Shown here: piece by piece, positions 54,575 to 63,544 of the stretch | How positions within the stretch are numbered: the stretch's first letter is position 1 | Layout of the letters: each line of letters begins with the position of its first letter | DNA from: Christiangramia forsetii KT0803 | Lineage (GTDB): Bacteria > Bacteroidota > Bacteroidia > Flavobacteriales > Flavobacteriaceae | Direction of reading: 5' to 3' | Length of the DNA: 64,000 bases | Assembly: GCF_000060345.1 (NCBI RefSeq) | Contig: NC_008571.1 | Location: 1,550,001-1,614,000 of the forward strand | The notes under the pieces: model-generated | The model's database searches: none | What the model saw: only the letters and a program-made list of their open reading frames with translations | Told to the model about the DNA's origin: nothing | Program-made: the position numbers and the translations under genes

Positions 54575-56386
54575 TTATAGCTGGCCAGAGAGCAGTATAG
54601 TCGCGGTAATCCAAAGTGCGATAGATACCACACCTCCAATAATAAGAAAATGTTTGAACTTATAGATTCCCATACCATAAATAATCGTATTGGTTTGGTA
54701 TCCCACCGGAGTGAAAAAGCTGAAATTAGAGGCAAATAACACCGCGAGAATAAATGGTTTAGGATCTAATTTTAAGCTAGCGGCAATGGTAATCGCAATT
54801 GGAGCAACAATAATCGCTGTTGCATTATTAGATATAAAACCACTTAGGAACATGGTTACAAAGAACAGCAACCCTATAATTACATAATTAGCCTGGCCTT
54901 CAAAAAGCTTTAAAAGGCTATCTGAAATCCATTGATCGGCTCCGGTGTTACTCATGGCAACACCAAGAGGAATCATGCCGGCAAGAAGAAAGATAATTTG
55001 CCAGTTCACCTGTGTATAGACTTTTCCAAGATTTATGCACCTTAAAAAGATCATTAGAAAACAACCAATAAGGGAACTTTTCAGAATAGGGAAAATCGAA
55101 AATGCAGATAACACAATGACAAGTAGAAGAATTCCTAAAGTTAAATTGCGTTTCCATTTGGTCGTGATATTAATGTCACTATGCTCCTGCAGAATACTAA
55201 TATTATCCATTTTATGAAGTTGCTCCAGGTCATTTTCGGTTACTTCAACCAAAAGACGGTCACCAACTCTCAATTCTATATCATCAGATTTTTTATCGAA
55301 TATTCTTCTTCCGGGATTTATAAAACTTCTCCGTTTTCTAATAGCCAAAGGTACCGCCCCATGGAGATCATACCAGCCAACTGTTTTTATGCTCTTTCCA
55401 ATTAAAGGTGAATTTGGAAGCATCAATAATTCTACTACCTGAATATTTTGTTCAAGGATCTCTTCATTTTGCTCGTCTGTTTCAGGTTTATCTTTTTCTG
55501 ATTTTCTTATGATGGTAAGGTCACCCGATTCTTTTAGCTTAATAAGCTGTTCAATATTACATCTTAACAGTAATTGATCACCTTCTTTTAGGGTAGTGTA
55601 TTTTCCCGGATGTTCATTGATAACAGCGTTCCGCTTCAACCTAATTACTTCTATATCCTCATTCTCACTACCAAAAATTTCCTTAATGTTCTTTCCTATA
55701 AGTTCCGAGTCTTTAGAGACAATTCCTCTTGTAATGAACTCATCAAGATCATAGACATTGGAAATACTACTTTTTTTCTTTTTAGGAAGAAAGCGGGCCA
55801 TTAAACTCACAATAACTATAGTGATAATCAGAAATATTGCACCTAACCAGGTAAATTCAAAAAAACTAAATTTTTCAACACCTCTTTTAACGGCAACAGC
55901 GTTAACGATAAGGTTTGTTGATGTTCCCATTAAAGTACAGCTTCCACCAATTATTCCCGCAAATGAAAGTGGAAGCAACAATTTAGAGTTTGGAATGTCA
56001 TATTTATCGCTTAGCTCATCGATGATCTTCACAAATACCAACACAACTGCAGTGGTATTTATAAATGCCGAAATTCCACCTGCAATAAACATAAACACAG
56101 GAACCATAAAAAAGAGAGGTAATCCTCTTAGTTTTTTTAATCCATTAGCCAGCCAGTCTATAACACCGTTATCTTCCAACCCGATGGCGATAATCATTAA
56201 CGCCAGTACAGTGATGGTGGCCGGACTCGGGAATCCTGAAATAGCCTCTTCGGGAGTAATAAGGTTCGCAAGCAAAAGGCTTACCATGATAAAGAAAGCG
56301 ATTTTGTCTACTGGAAAAACTTCTAACGCAAAGAGGAATATAACAGCAATGATAATAACAAAGAGAATGATGATTTCCAGAGTCAT
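54575..56386 (-). CDS. SLC13/DASS-family transporter with two RCK_C domains
   Basis: This 603-residue anion:Na+ symporter-type permease has about ten membrane segments. The first half includes EEAISGFPSPATITVLALMI and GSCTLMGTSTNLIVN, the second ISNNATAIIVAPIAI and TPVGYQTNTIIYG. The central soluble insert (about 215-395) holds two TrkA-C/RCK_C domains (SELIGKNIKEIFG; SPLIGKSIKTVGW). It imports sulfate or a dicarboxylate; the substrate is not clear. The start ATG is at 56386, divergent from greB. Confidence 0.92.
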   Translation of the reverse strand: MTLEIIILFVIIIAVIFLFALEVFPVDKIAFFIMVSLLLANLITPEEAISGFPSPATITVLALMIIAIGLEDNGVIDWLANGLKKLRGLPLFFMVPVFMFIAGGISAFINTTAVVLVFVKIIDELSDKYDIPNSKLLLPLSFAGIIGGSCTLMGTSTNLIVNAVAVKRGVEKFSFFEFTWLGAIFLIITIVIVSLMARFLPKKKKSSISNVYDLDEFITRGIVSKDSELIGKNIKEIFGSENEDIEVIRLKRNAVINEHPGKYTTLKEGDQLLLRCNIEQLIKLKESGDLTIIRKSEKDKPETDEQNEEILEQNIQVVELLMLPNSPLIGKSIKTVGWYDLHGAVPLAIRKRRSFINPGRRIFDKKSDDIELRVGDRLLVEVTENDLEQLHKMDNISILQEHSDINITTKWKRNLTLGILLLVIVLSAFSIFPILKSSLIGCFLMIFLRCINLGKVYTQVNWQIIFLLAGMIPLGVAMSNTGADQWISDSLLKLFEGQANYVIIGLLFFVTMFLSGFISNNATAIIVAPIAITIAASLKLDPKPFILAVLFASNFSFFTPVGYQTNTIIYGMGIYKFKHFLIIGGVVSIALWITATILLSGQL

Positions 56387-56520
56387 GCTTATATTAATTC
56401 ATATAAAAATACTTCTAAGTTCTTTTACCCGCTGTTCTTTCTGAAATATTTATGATTCCAATTTTGGTTAGATGAAGCGTTTTGAATATAATTCCATAGA
56501 TTATATTTTAAACTTGAATT

Positions 56521-57021
56521 ATGAGTAGGGGATTTGTAAAGGAAGAAGATCAGGAAGAACCGGTTTTGGTTCCTCCAAGAGCGGCTATACCCGAAGGAGT
56601 TACTAATTATGTAACACCCAATGGGCTTGCTGAACTTAAGCAGGAATTAAAAGACCTAGAATATGAAAGAGCTCATGTTGAAGCTGAAAATGATACTGAA
56701 AAAAGAAGAGCCCAAAGTCTAATTGACGGAAAAATAAATTTGCTGTCAGAAAGATTGCAAACCGCGAGACTTCTGGATTCAAAAGATCAGCCAAAAGATG
56801 AAATAAGATTTGGTGCAAGGGTTAAACTTACAAATGAAACTTCGGGGCAATTACAGGAATTTCAGATTGTTGGAGTTGATGAAGCCGATATTAAAAAGAA
56901 AAAGATCGCATTTGTAGCTCCTATCGCGAAAGCAGTAACCGGTAGAAAAGTAGGAGAAGAAATTGATTTTAAGTTGGGCAATGAAATAAGAAAACTGAAA
57001 GTCTTAGGAATTACTTATTGA
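56521..57021 (+). CDS. GreA/GreB-family transcription elongation factor
   Basis: This 166-residue Gre factor rescues backtracked RNA polymerase by stimulating transcript cleavage. An N-terminal basic/acidic extension (SRGFVKEEDQEEPVLVPPR) precedes the coiled coil (NGLAELKQELKDLEYERAHVEAENDTEKRRAQSL) with acidic residues at the tip. The C-terminal domain (IRFGARVKLTNETSG; FVAPIAKAVTGRKVGEEIDF) is FKBP-like. The extension and length are GreB-like. A smaller relative lies at 13763. It overlaps the usher gene tail by 7 bp. Confidence 0.88.
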   Translation: MSRGFVKEEDQEEPVLVPPRAAIPEGVTNYVTPNGLAELKQELKDLEYERAHVEAENDTEKRRAQSLIDGKINLLSERLQTARLLDSKDQPKDEIRFGARVKLTNETSGQLQEFQIVGVDEADIKKKKIAFVAPIAKAVTGRKVGEEIDFKLGNEIRKLKVLGITY

Positions 57022-59582
57022 GTTTCTTCGATGATAAATTCAAGATCATCAATAATATCACCATATTCGTTCATTTCAATTTCAAAAGATTGGGCTTCTG
57101 AACTTATAAATTTTAAGTTCTCAAGTTGTTGCTTATCGATTTCGGCCGTATAATTTCCTGGTGAAAGTCCTAAATAGGTAAAATAACCGTCCCCTTCAGA
57201 AAGAACGCTTTCTACTATTTCCTGATTTTCATTCAGAATATTAATGATAATTCTACCCTGACCTTTTCTTCTATCTTCACTTTTCAGAAATACAAAACCT
57301 GAAACTTCCCCGATCACACTTACAGGGATATACACTGGTTTAAACTGATTTGGAACCGTTTCAACAAGGATCTTTGGATTGTCTACTTTCCAGGCAATAT
57401 TATCAAGACTATTGGGTTCAACCTCAAGTAGCAGCTTAATGTAGGGTTGCAGGTCATTTAGTCTTAAAATAGTTTTGTCTTCATTATACGAAAGAACTCC
57501 GGGTTTAGATTTAAGTTCCAGACCGGAAACTCCAGGTTCCATCTTATCTTTTTTTCCATTTTCATTATAATCCAGGAAGGGAATTATGGTAAGTCCGCCA
57601 CGGGTAACACCAGGCCTGTTGCTAATCCCGATATGACCTGTATTATCATCGTAGCGCAGACTTCCGCGGGCTGATTGGATAAAGGAAGAGTTTCTGTTTC
57701 CAATTCTGGAAGTTGCCGAAGTTTGAGCAAAATTAAATGCATACCTAAGTCCGATTTCAAAAGAATAGGCATTTCTCAAAAAGTTGTTTTCATAAGAAAG
57801 ATTTAAAAATCCTCGTTCAAAAATTACTCTTTCCAGTTCCAGGTTAATATTTCTAAGAGATTGGTCTGAAATATCAAACTGTATTTGAGGAGAAAATAAT
57901 ACCTGCTTTGGTAAACGATATGTTTGTGAAATACTACTATAAATGGTAGGTTCCTTTATACGATCATTATAAATCGCATAGGTGGTTAAATTAGAACTAA
58001 TCCCGAATAGAGTTCCTGAAAGCAGTAGCTGAGCTGTGGTAAACTCGGTGGTTGGGAGAATAATCTGATTCAGCGTAAACCGTGTATATGCTGAAAAAGC
58101 CTTGGTTCTAATTGGAGCCGAAAAACTAAATTCCCGCTCTTCTAGGTAATTATAGTTAATGGCAGTTTGATCTTCATGATATTTGGTATAATTAAGATCA
58201 AACTGCATATTGGACGTGGTTCTATAACTCAGTAAACCTTCTCCTTTAACTCCATAATTATATTCTCCTGAAAATATTAAATTTGGAGTAAGCCTGACGG
58301 AAGTATTTATAAATGGCATTATCTCGCCGCTAGTGACATCAGATAAATATTCAGCTCCACCACCAATTGTTATACTATTAGAAATTCCATAATTAAGATT
58401 AAACCTTGAAAATCTACGATTGTCCTCATCTTCTACAACTCCTGCGCTTAAAGTGTATTCCAGTTCATTTTTCGGTACAAAAGTAAATGGAATATTAATG
58501 AGTCGTTCTTCAGAAAGTTCTTCTCCGTAGGGTCCGTAAAATCTTAAATTCACATTGGTACTTCCATACATAAGAGGTACTTCAAACGAATAAAAACCTG
58601 AAGCATCGGCTTTTGTATAATCAATAAGAATATTATTTACGTATAGCTCAACCGTCCACCGAGGTTCGGTATAATCATTTAAAATATAGGAGCCGTAGGA
58701 ACGGCGATTTTGTAAAGGAGAATTACTCAATTGAACACCCACCACAGGAGCAAACAGGGAAGAAGTGGCACCGGTAAAAATCTTACCTGCCGTTACCTGT
58801 TTGAAAAGTTTATTTTCATTATTTACATACCTCCATTGATAGAACTGATTTCTGGAAGTAAATGGTATTCTATCAGAATAGTTAAGTAATATATTGGTTT
58901 CGCCACCGGCAAGCATCGTCCCCACGCCCAAATTAAGACGATTGTCATCCGGACCATTAGTTTGCTGGGTAGTAGTGATTCCCCAATCAAGATTACCACC
59001 TTTAAAGAACGGGTATTTACGGTCTATGACGGTATCTGGCTCTACAATGCCTTTTACCTTATTCAAATTACTTCTTACCTGTTTAAGTCTTATTTCTTTA
59101 AGTACTGGTAAATCCAGGCTTGTATTGAAATTAATGGCTAGCTGTCTAAAATTGAAATCGGTATTCAGGTCAAATACTTTTCCGAAAAGGTCAGATCTAA
59201 GATAGAATGTGGTAGGAGTTTTTATAAAATCATCTTCGGTTAATACGAAGCTTTTATCCTTAAATTTTATTTTATTTTCGGAAGGATCAATAAGAAACGC
59301 TTCTTCAGGAGTGATAATGAAACCATTTATAATTCCTGAGGATGGATCATACTCATTCTTTATCTTGAAATGATCAAACAAATCTGTAAAAGAAATGTAA
59401 GCCTCCTGGTCTTTAATTGCAATAGGAACTTCAATTTTACCAATTTTCGGAATAGAAAGCTCTACGATAAGTTCGTCATATCCGGGATAATCCTGCGAAT
59501 AAGAATTACTCACAGTCAAGAATAAAGAAAAAAGGCAAATCCTGAATATGGATCTTAAGAACTTTCCGAAGGAATGATGCAT
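57015..59582 (-). CDS. Non-classical chaperone-usher outer-membrane usher protein
   Basis: This 855-residue protein has a signal peptide (ends near SQDYPGYDE). Region 30-190 carries ELSIPKIGKIEVPI and an N-terminal domain, 190-690 a long beta-barrel-like region, with the usher plug/core motif TVELYVNNILIDYTKADASGFYSFEVPLMYGSTNVNLRFYGPYGEE near 300-345. DYNENGKKDKMEPGVSGLEL near 675 is a calcium-binding-type linker, and two carboxypeptidase-regulatory-like domains follow (about 690-850, GEVSGFVFLKSE). It should form the translocation pore for the pilus-like subunits encoded upstream. It is the last gene of the operon. Confidence 0.8.
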   Translation of the reverse strand: MHHSFGKFLRSIFRICLFSLFLTVSNSYSQDYPGYDELIVELSIPKIGKIEVPIAIKDQEAYISFTDLFDHFKIKNEYDPSSGIINGFIITPEEAFLIDPSENKIKFKDKSFVLTEDDFIKTPTTFYLRSDLFGKVFDLNTDFNFRQLAINFNTSLDLPVLKEIRLKQVRSNLNKVKGIVEPDTVIDRKYPFFKGGNLDWGITTTQQTNGPDDNRLNLGVGTMLAGGETNILLNYSDRIPFTSRNQFYQWRYVNNENKLFKQVTAGKIFTGATSSLFAPVVGVQLSNSPLQNRRSYGSYILNDYTEPRWTVELYVNNILIDYTKADASGFYSFEVPLMYGSTNVNLRFYGPYGEELSEERLINIPFTFVPKNELEYTLSAGVVEDEDNRRFSRFNLNYGISNSITIGGGAEYLSDVTSGEIMPFINTSVRLTPNLIFSGEYNYGVKGEGLLSYRTTSNMQFDLNYTKYHEDQTAINYNYLEEREFSFSAPIRTKAFSAYTRFTLNQIILPTTEFTTAQLLLSGTLFGISSNLTTYAIYNDRIKEPTIYSSISQTYRLPKQVLFSPQIQFDISDQSLRNINLELERVIFERGFLNLSYENNFLRNAYSFEIGLRYAFNFAQTSATSRIGNRNSSFIQSARGSLRYDDNTGHIGISNRPGVTRGGLTIIPFLDYNENGKKDKMEPGVSGLELKSKPGVLSYNEDKTILRLNDLQPYIKLLLEVEPNSLDNIAWKVDNPKILVETVPNQFKPVYIPVSVIGEVSGFVFLKSEDRRKGQGRIIINILNENQEIVESVLSEGDGYFTYLGLSPGNYTAEIDKQQLENLKFISSEAQSFEIEMNEYGDIIDDLEFIIEETQ

Positions 59583-59598
59583 TTAACTAATAGAATTC

Positions 59599-60099
59599 TT
59601 ATTGCTGATTGAAGGTTACGTAGATGGTTCCATAATATTTACCCGGGCGATTTGTTACATTGCTTTCAAGATATAGAGTTCCCCCGATGGTAACGGGATT
59701 AGGAATGTCAGAATTTTGAGTGGTGATAAAGGTTTTACCGGTACTATAACTATCAAGTTTTAGTATAATTTCGTCTCCACTGGTTCCAGAAAGAGAAAAA
59801 CTATCGCTATGGGTTATGTTAATAATGGTTCCAGGATTTGCATAGACATCAAACAAAGCAGCCGACTCCGGATCTCCCATATTGAGCAAAGTGACACTCC
59901 CACCGGGTGTTCTAAAACCATAAGAATCTATACTAACGGTTCCCGTTGCATTGCCAACAACAAAAGCTCCAAAATTTAGTGACTGCGCGGTGCTTACTTC
60001 TACCTGAACAGGAATGGGCGGGTTCTCCTGGGCATTAAGGTTTAGTGAACTGAAACAGACACTTATAAAAGTAAAAAGAAGATATTTAGAGCAGCTCAT
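59599..60099 (-). CDS. DUF4402 pilus-subunit-like secreted protein
   Basis: This 166-residue protein has a signal peptide to about residue 23 (SSLNLNAQ). SLNFGAFVVGNATGTVSIDS near 40 and GGSVTLLNMGDPESAALF near 65 are DUF4402 landmarks, and the C-terminus (GKYYGTIYVTFN) is a final beta strand. DUF4402 proteins are linked to chaperone-usher clusters and probably form the fibre. It starts 8 bp after the adhesin gene ends and is followed by the usher after 16 bp. Confidence 0.8.
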   Translation of the reverse strand: MSCSKYLLFTFISVCFSSLNLNAQENPPIPVQVEVSTAQSLNFGAFVVGNATGTVSIDSYGFRTPGGSVTLLNMGDPESAALFDVYANPGTIINITHSDSFSLSGTSGDEIILKLDSYSTGKTFITTQNSDIPNPVTIGGTLYLESNVTNRPGKYYGTIYVTFNQQ

Positions 60100-60107
60100 A
60101 ATTTTTC

Positions 60108-62642
60108 TTATTTTCTTACGATTACCTTTTTCGAGTATTGTTGATTTCCAGAGGTGAAACTTACCAGATATACGCCATTACTTTTAATCCCATCAATAGT
60201 TATTTCTTGGTTGGCCCTTACAGGAACGAGTTCTATTAATTTGCCATCTATCGCACTAATACGAATTGTGCCATTTTCATGCTGCAAAAGATTCATTTTT
60301 ATATTGATCTTTTGTTGATTGCTCATCAAAGTAAATGGAGGCTCTATAATCTCTTCTGAAGAGATATTATCCAATGGTGAAAATGCAAGAAAGAATCGGG
60401 TATTAAATTGGCCTTTTCCCACGGAAACTTTATAATCTCTTTTCTTAAGATTTATAGATGTTTGACGCTCCTGATCGATTAAAAAAACATTGAAATTTTC
60501 AGAGATATTATCAAAGTTCTTTAAGCTAAAAATAATATCTCCTGCTTTTTCAGTAGATAATCCAAGAGGTATTTTTTGATAGTTTTTTTTAACCGGATCT
60601 GAAATTGCATTTATAGAAAGTAATTTCTGTTTATTAGCTGAGATGGAATATAAATTAGGAACATTCTTATTTGTGTTCATCAGTTTTAAAGCATCCAGTT
60701 CGGCTTCAAAATCAAGCGAAGCATAAGAATCAAAATATATCACCATTGGATCGTTCAATTGCTCATTTTCAAAACCTGCAGCAATACGAATTAATGGAGT
60801 AGTGGAGGCGCTGGCTTTTATAAACTCATGATTGTTGAAATCGTTAATTCTTACTGAATTTGTCATTCCAAGATTGCCTCCAGTCGTACTGGTTACATGA
60901 ACAAAAAAGCCCTGCATGGAGGCAATAATTCCGCTGTTCGTTCCACTGCTGCTTATATCATTTACATAAGAAGAGTAGGTTCCGGTGAATTGATCAGAAT
61001 TATCGGCTGAAAATAAATAGATGGCATCGTCAATGCCTGTTCTATTCCATCCCGAAGTTGCATTCCAGTCTATTGGTGAAGGATATGGATTCCCCACCAA
61101 ATGAAATCCTTTAGTATAAGTGCCATTATTATTAGAAAGGCGGCGGTTATAATCTGAATTATTTACGATTCCGGAAATTTCTATCGTGGCTGCACTAGAA
61201 GAGGTACCCATATTTATTGCATATCCCTGCCCGGGATTTAAGCTACCTGAACGGGTAGTATAAGCAGACCAACCTGTTGCATCATTACCATCTAAATCTT
61301 GCCTGTTTTCATCATATTCATAAAATAAGGGAAAAGAAGCATCAAGATTTACATAAGACTCAAGATCGCCTACCGTGGAGTTATTAAACGGTGAACTTAT
61401 GTACTTATACCCAAATGCAGGATCTATATAGCGTTGTATAGTTACATTTCCAATAATCTCACCGGTTCCATTACCGTCAATCAATGCTGTTTGGGTAGCA
61501 TCAGAAATTAGTTTCAAAAAGCCGGCTGAGTTAAGGTTTCCATTTTCTACATTTAGGATTCCTGTAATTTCCAGATCTCCTGAAAGACTTACATCAGAGA
61601 GATTATTAATCGTTAAATTTTTAATTCTGTTATTCAGAAAGGTATTATTTGGAATAGTTTGAAATGAGTTCCCCTTCATTTCGATTGTACCATTACTGGC
61701 ATTGAATGTTCCATTATTAGATATAATACCCGAAATCTCCAGTGCATTGTCCAGAACTTCTAGCGAAGCCATACTTTCTAGTATAATATTTTTGCTCTGG
61801 CCTGCTGATCCTGAATTTAGAACAGGATAATTGGGAATTCCTGTGCCAGAAATCCTAACATTTTCATTTAAATCAGGTATTCGGCCACAATCCCAATTTC
61901 CCGGGTTATTCCAGTCGTTATCGACGGAACCGTTCCATTTGTTTTCATCTTCTATAAATACAGATATAGTAGCAGTGCTACTAACGCATTCCGTAGTAGT
62001 GCTAGTAATGCTTACAGAGTAATCGCCACTCATTGCTGCGGTAGCATTATTTATAGTAGGATTTTGTTCATTGGTTCGATTAAAACCGTTTGGTCCAGTC
62101 CAATTATAGGAAATATTAGTTTCAGAACTATTGGCGAAAAGCATTAAAGTTCCTCTACTACAAATAGGAGTATTACTGCTGGCTGAAGGGGTTGCGGGCT
62201 TAGCAAAAACCTCGAAGGTATCTGATACTTCCTTTTTACTACCTCCAGCATTAGGATTTTGAGAACTTATCCTAAACACATAAATATTACCTGCTGGGGT
62301 ATCATCAGGAATCAAAAAAGATTTTGTAATTATAGCTGAAGCATTATTAAATGGATCGGGAGCGTTATCGGCCGTGAAAAGTAACTGAACACCTCTAGCT
62401 AAAAAATTGTCATTGTTATTTCCCACCCCCGTTCCAAACTCAATAGTGTATTGAGTACTTCTAGTAAATTGATTATTCCCTCCATTCCTTACTTCAAATG
62501 AAATAATGATTTCATTTCCTGCACATACATTAGAAGAATTAACGGTAATATCATTAATTTTCTGACCTTGTAGATCTGTAGATCCCAAAATTAAAAGTAT
62601 CATCAGAAGAACAGTATATGATGTATGTTGGAGAATTCTCAT
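60108..62642 (-). CDS. Large secreted adhesin-like protein with T9SS type A sorting domain
   Basis: This 844-residue protein has a signal peptide (LMILLILGSTDLQGQ). The N-terminal region (about 20-130) looks like an immunoglobulin-like domain (NVCAGNEIIISFEVRNGG), then a PKD-like domain (about 145-235: PATPSASSNTPICSRG). A repeat-rich central part follows with G8-like NPGNWDCGRIPDLNENV and several DLEITGILNVEN repeats. A C-terminal T9SS sorting domain ends in NGVYLVSFTSGNQQYSKKVIVRK. T9SS substrates are anchored or released at the outer surface, so this product likely follows a different route from the usher subunits beside it. Confidence 0.85.
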   Translation of the reverse strand: MRILQHTSYTVLLMILLILGSTDLQGQKINDITVNSSNVCAGNEIIISFEVRNGGNNQFTRSTQYTIEFGTGVGNNNDNFLARGVQLLFTADNAPDPFNNASAIITKSFLIPDDTPAGNIYVFRISSQNPNAGGSKKEVSDTFEVFAKPATPSASSNTPICSRGTLMLFANSSETNISYNWTGPNGFNRTNEQNPTINNATAAMSGDYSVSITSTTTECVSSTATISVFIEDENKWNGSVDNDWNNPGNWDCGRIPDLNENVRISGTGIPNYPVLNSGSAGQSKNIILESMASLEVLDNALEISGIISNNGTFNASNGTIEMKGNSFQTIPNNTFLNNRIKNLTINNLSDVSLSGDLEITGILNVENGNLNSAGFLKLISDATQTALIDGNGTGEIIGNVTIQRYIDPAFGYKYISSPFNNSTVGDLESYVNLDASFPLFYEYDENRQDLDGNDATGWSAYTTRSGSLNPGQGYAINMGTSSSAATIEISGIVNNSDYNRRLSNNNGTYTKGFHLVGNPYPSPIDWNATSGWNRTGIDDAIYLFSADNSDQFTGTYSSYVNDISSSGTNSGIIASMQGFFVHVTSTTGGNLGMTNSVRINDFNNHEFIKASASTTPLIRIAAGFENEQLNDPMVIYFDSYASLDFEAELDALKLMNTNKNVPNLYSISANKQKLLSINAISDPVKKNYQKIPLGLSTEKAGDIIFSLKNFDNISENFNVFLIDQERQTSINLKKRDYKVSVGKGQFNTRFFLAFSPLDNISSEEIIEPPFTLMSNQQKINIKMNLLQHENGTIRISAIDGKLIELVPVRANQEITIDGIKSNGVYLVSFTSGNQQYSKKVIVRK

Positions 62643-62681
62643 ACGTTATATACTTTCAATATTAAGCTTAAAATTTCTGAA

Positions 62682-63500
62682 TTATTCCAGTTCATAAACA
62701 GTACTGGCCAATTTTTTTCCTGTATCGTTAGAATAAGAAACGAGAAGTTTTCCTTTAGAGAGATCTATATTTTCTGAGTCTTGTAATTGAAAAGAGAAGG
62801 TTCTTACATTATTTGGAGTATATACAGCGATTCCTTTTACAATACCAACTTTCACTGGTTTTAAATTTTCGTATTGATATTCTACATCCAGGTTTCCATA
62901 CACAGACATATTACCATCTCGTTCAATATCTAATGAAAGTATAGGTTGTTCCAGGGTTTCTAAGGAAACATTTTTTAACCTGATTTCAGTATTAGATTTT
63001 CCTTTCCTGAGTATTACAGGAATACTAATTCCAAATACCGTCTTAATATTTATAGAGATATTGTTTTCTTCTTCTTTGTTAGTTTCACTACCAAGTGCAG
63101 TTTGGTCTTCAACAGCTCTAAAATATAAATGAGAACGGTATTCACCTTCTTCCATACTATTCGTCCTTGTTACCTGAAGCCTAACTGTTTGAGCCTCTTT
63201 AGCGGCAAGTGAAACCCGTCTTGGGTAATATCTTAAGAAGGAATCAGCAAATCTTTGATTTTCATCCGGTTTTGAAATCTGTTCAAATTCTCCATTTTCT
63301 TTCATTCTATACTGAATAAAGGAAATCGCATAGGTGGCTGAATCACTACCAGTATTTACGAGATTTATTTCCTGAGACCTTTGGGTTCCATCAAAAATTA
63401 GTCGCTTTGGCATGATCATAAGATCGCCTTGAGCAAAGATATTGACAAAACAAAAAAATGAAATAAGTAAAGTTAGGAAGCGAAATTTGTAACTAATCAT
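62682..63500 (-). CDS. PapD-like periplasmic chaperone
   Basis: This 272-residue protein has a signal peptide (FCFVNIFAQG). The PapD-like N-domain reads MIMPKRLIFDGTQRSQEINLVNTGSDSATYAIS, then VSLAAKEAQTVRLQVTR with the chaperone F1-G1 region. A second domain starts near 165 (VFGISIPVILRKG). This matches the molecular chaperones that accompany DUF4402 subunits. It should donate a strand to unfolded subunits in the periplasm. It lies 39 bp upstream of the adhesin gene. Confidence 0.85.
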   Translation of the reverse strand: MISYKFRFLTLLISFFCFVNIFAQGDLMIMPKRLIFDGTQRSQEINLVNTGSDSATYAISFIQYRMKENGEFEQISKPDENQRFADSFLRYYPRRVSLAAKEAQTVRLQVTRTNSMEEGEYRSHLYFRAVEDQTALGSETNKEEENNISINIKTVFGISIPVILRKGKSNTEIRLKNVSLETLEQPILSLDIERDGNMSVYGNLDVEYQYENLKPVKVGIVKGIAVYTPNNVRTFSFQLQDSENIDLSKGKLLVSYSNDTGKKLASTVYELE

Positions 63501-63544
63501 TTGGGGGGTATATTTTGAATTACTAGAATAGGTGCACTATACTA

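Noticed and set aside
55758-56444. 228-codon plus-strand frame opposite the SLC13 transporter
   Set aside because: The complement of a hydrophobic membrane gene often stays open. The translation has no recognised domain.
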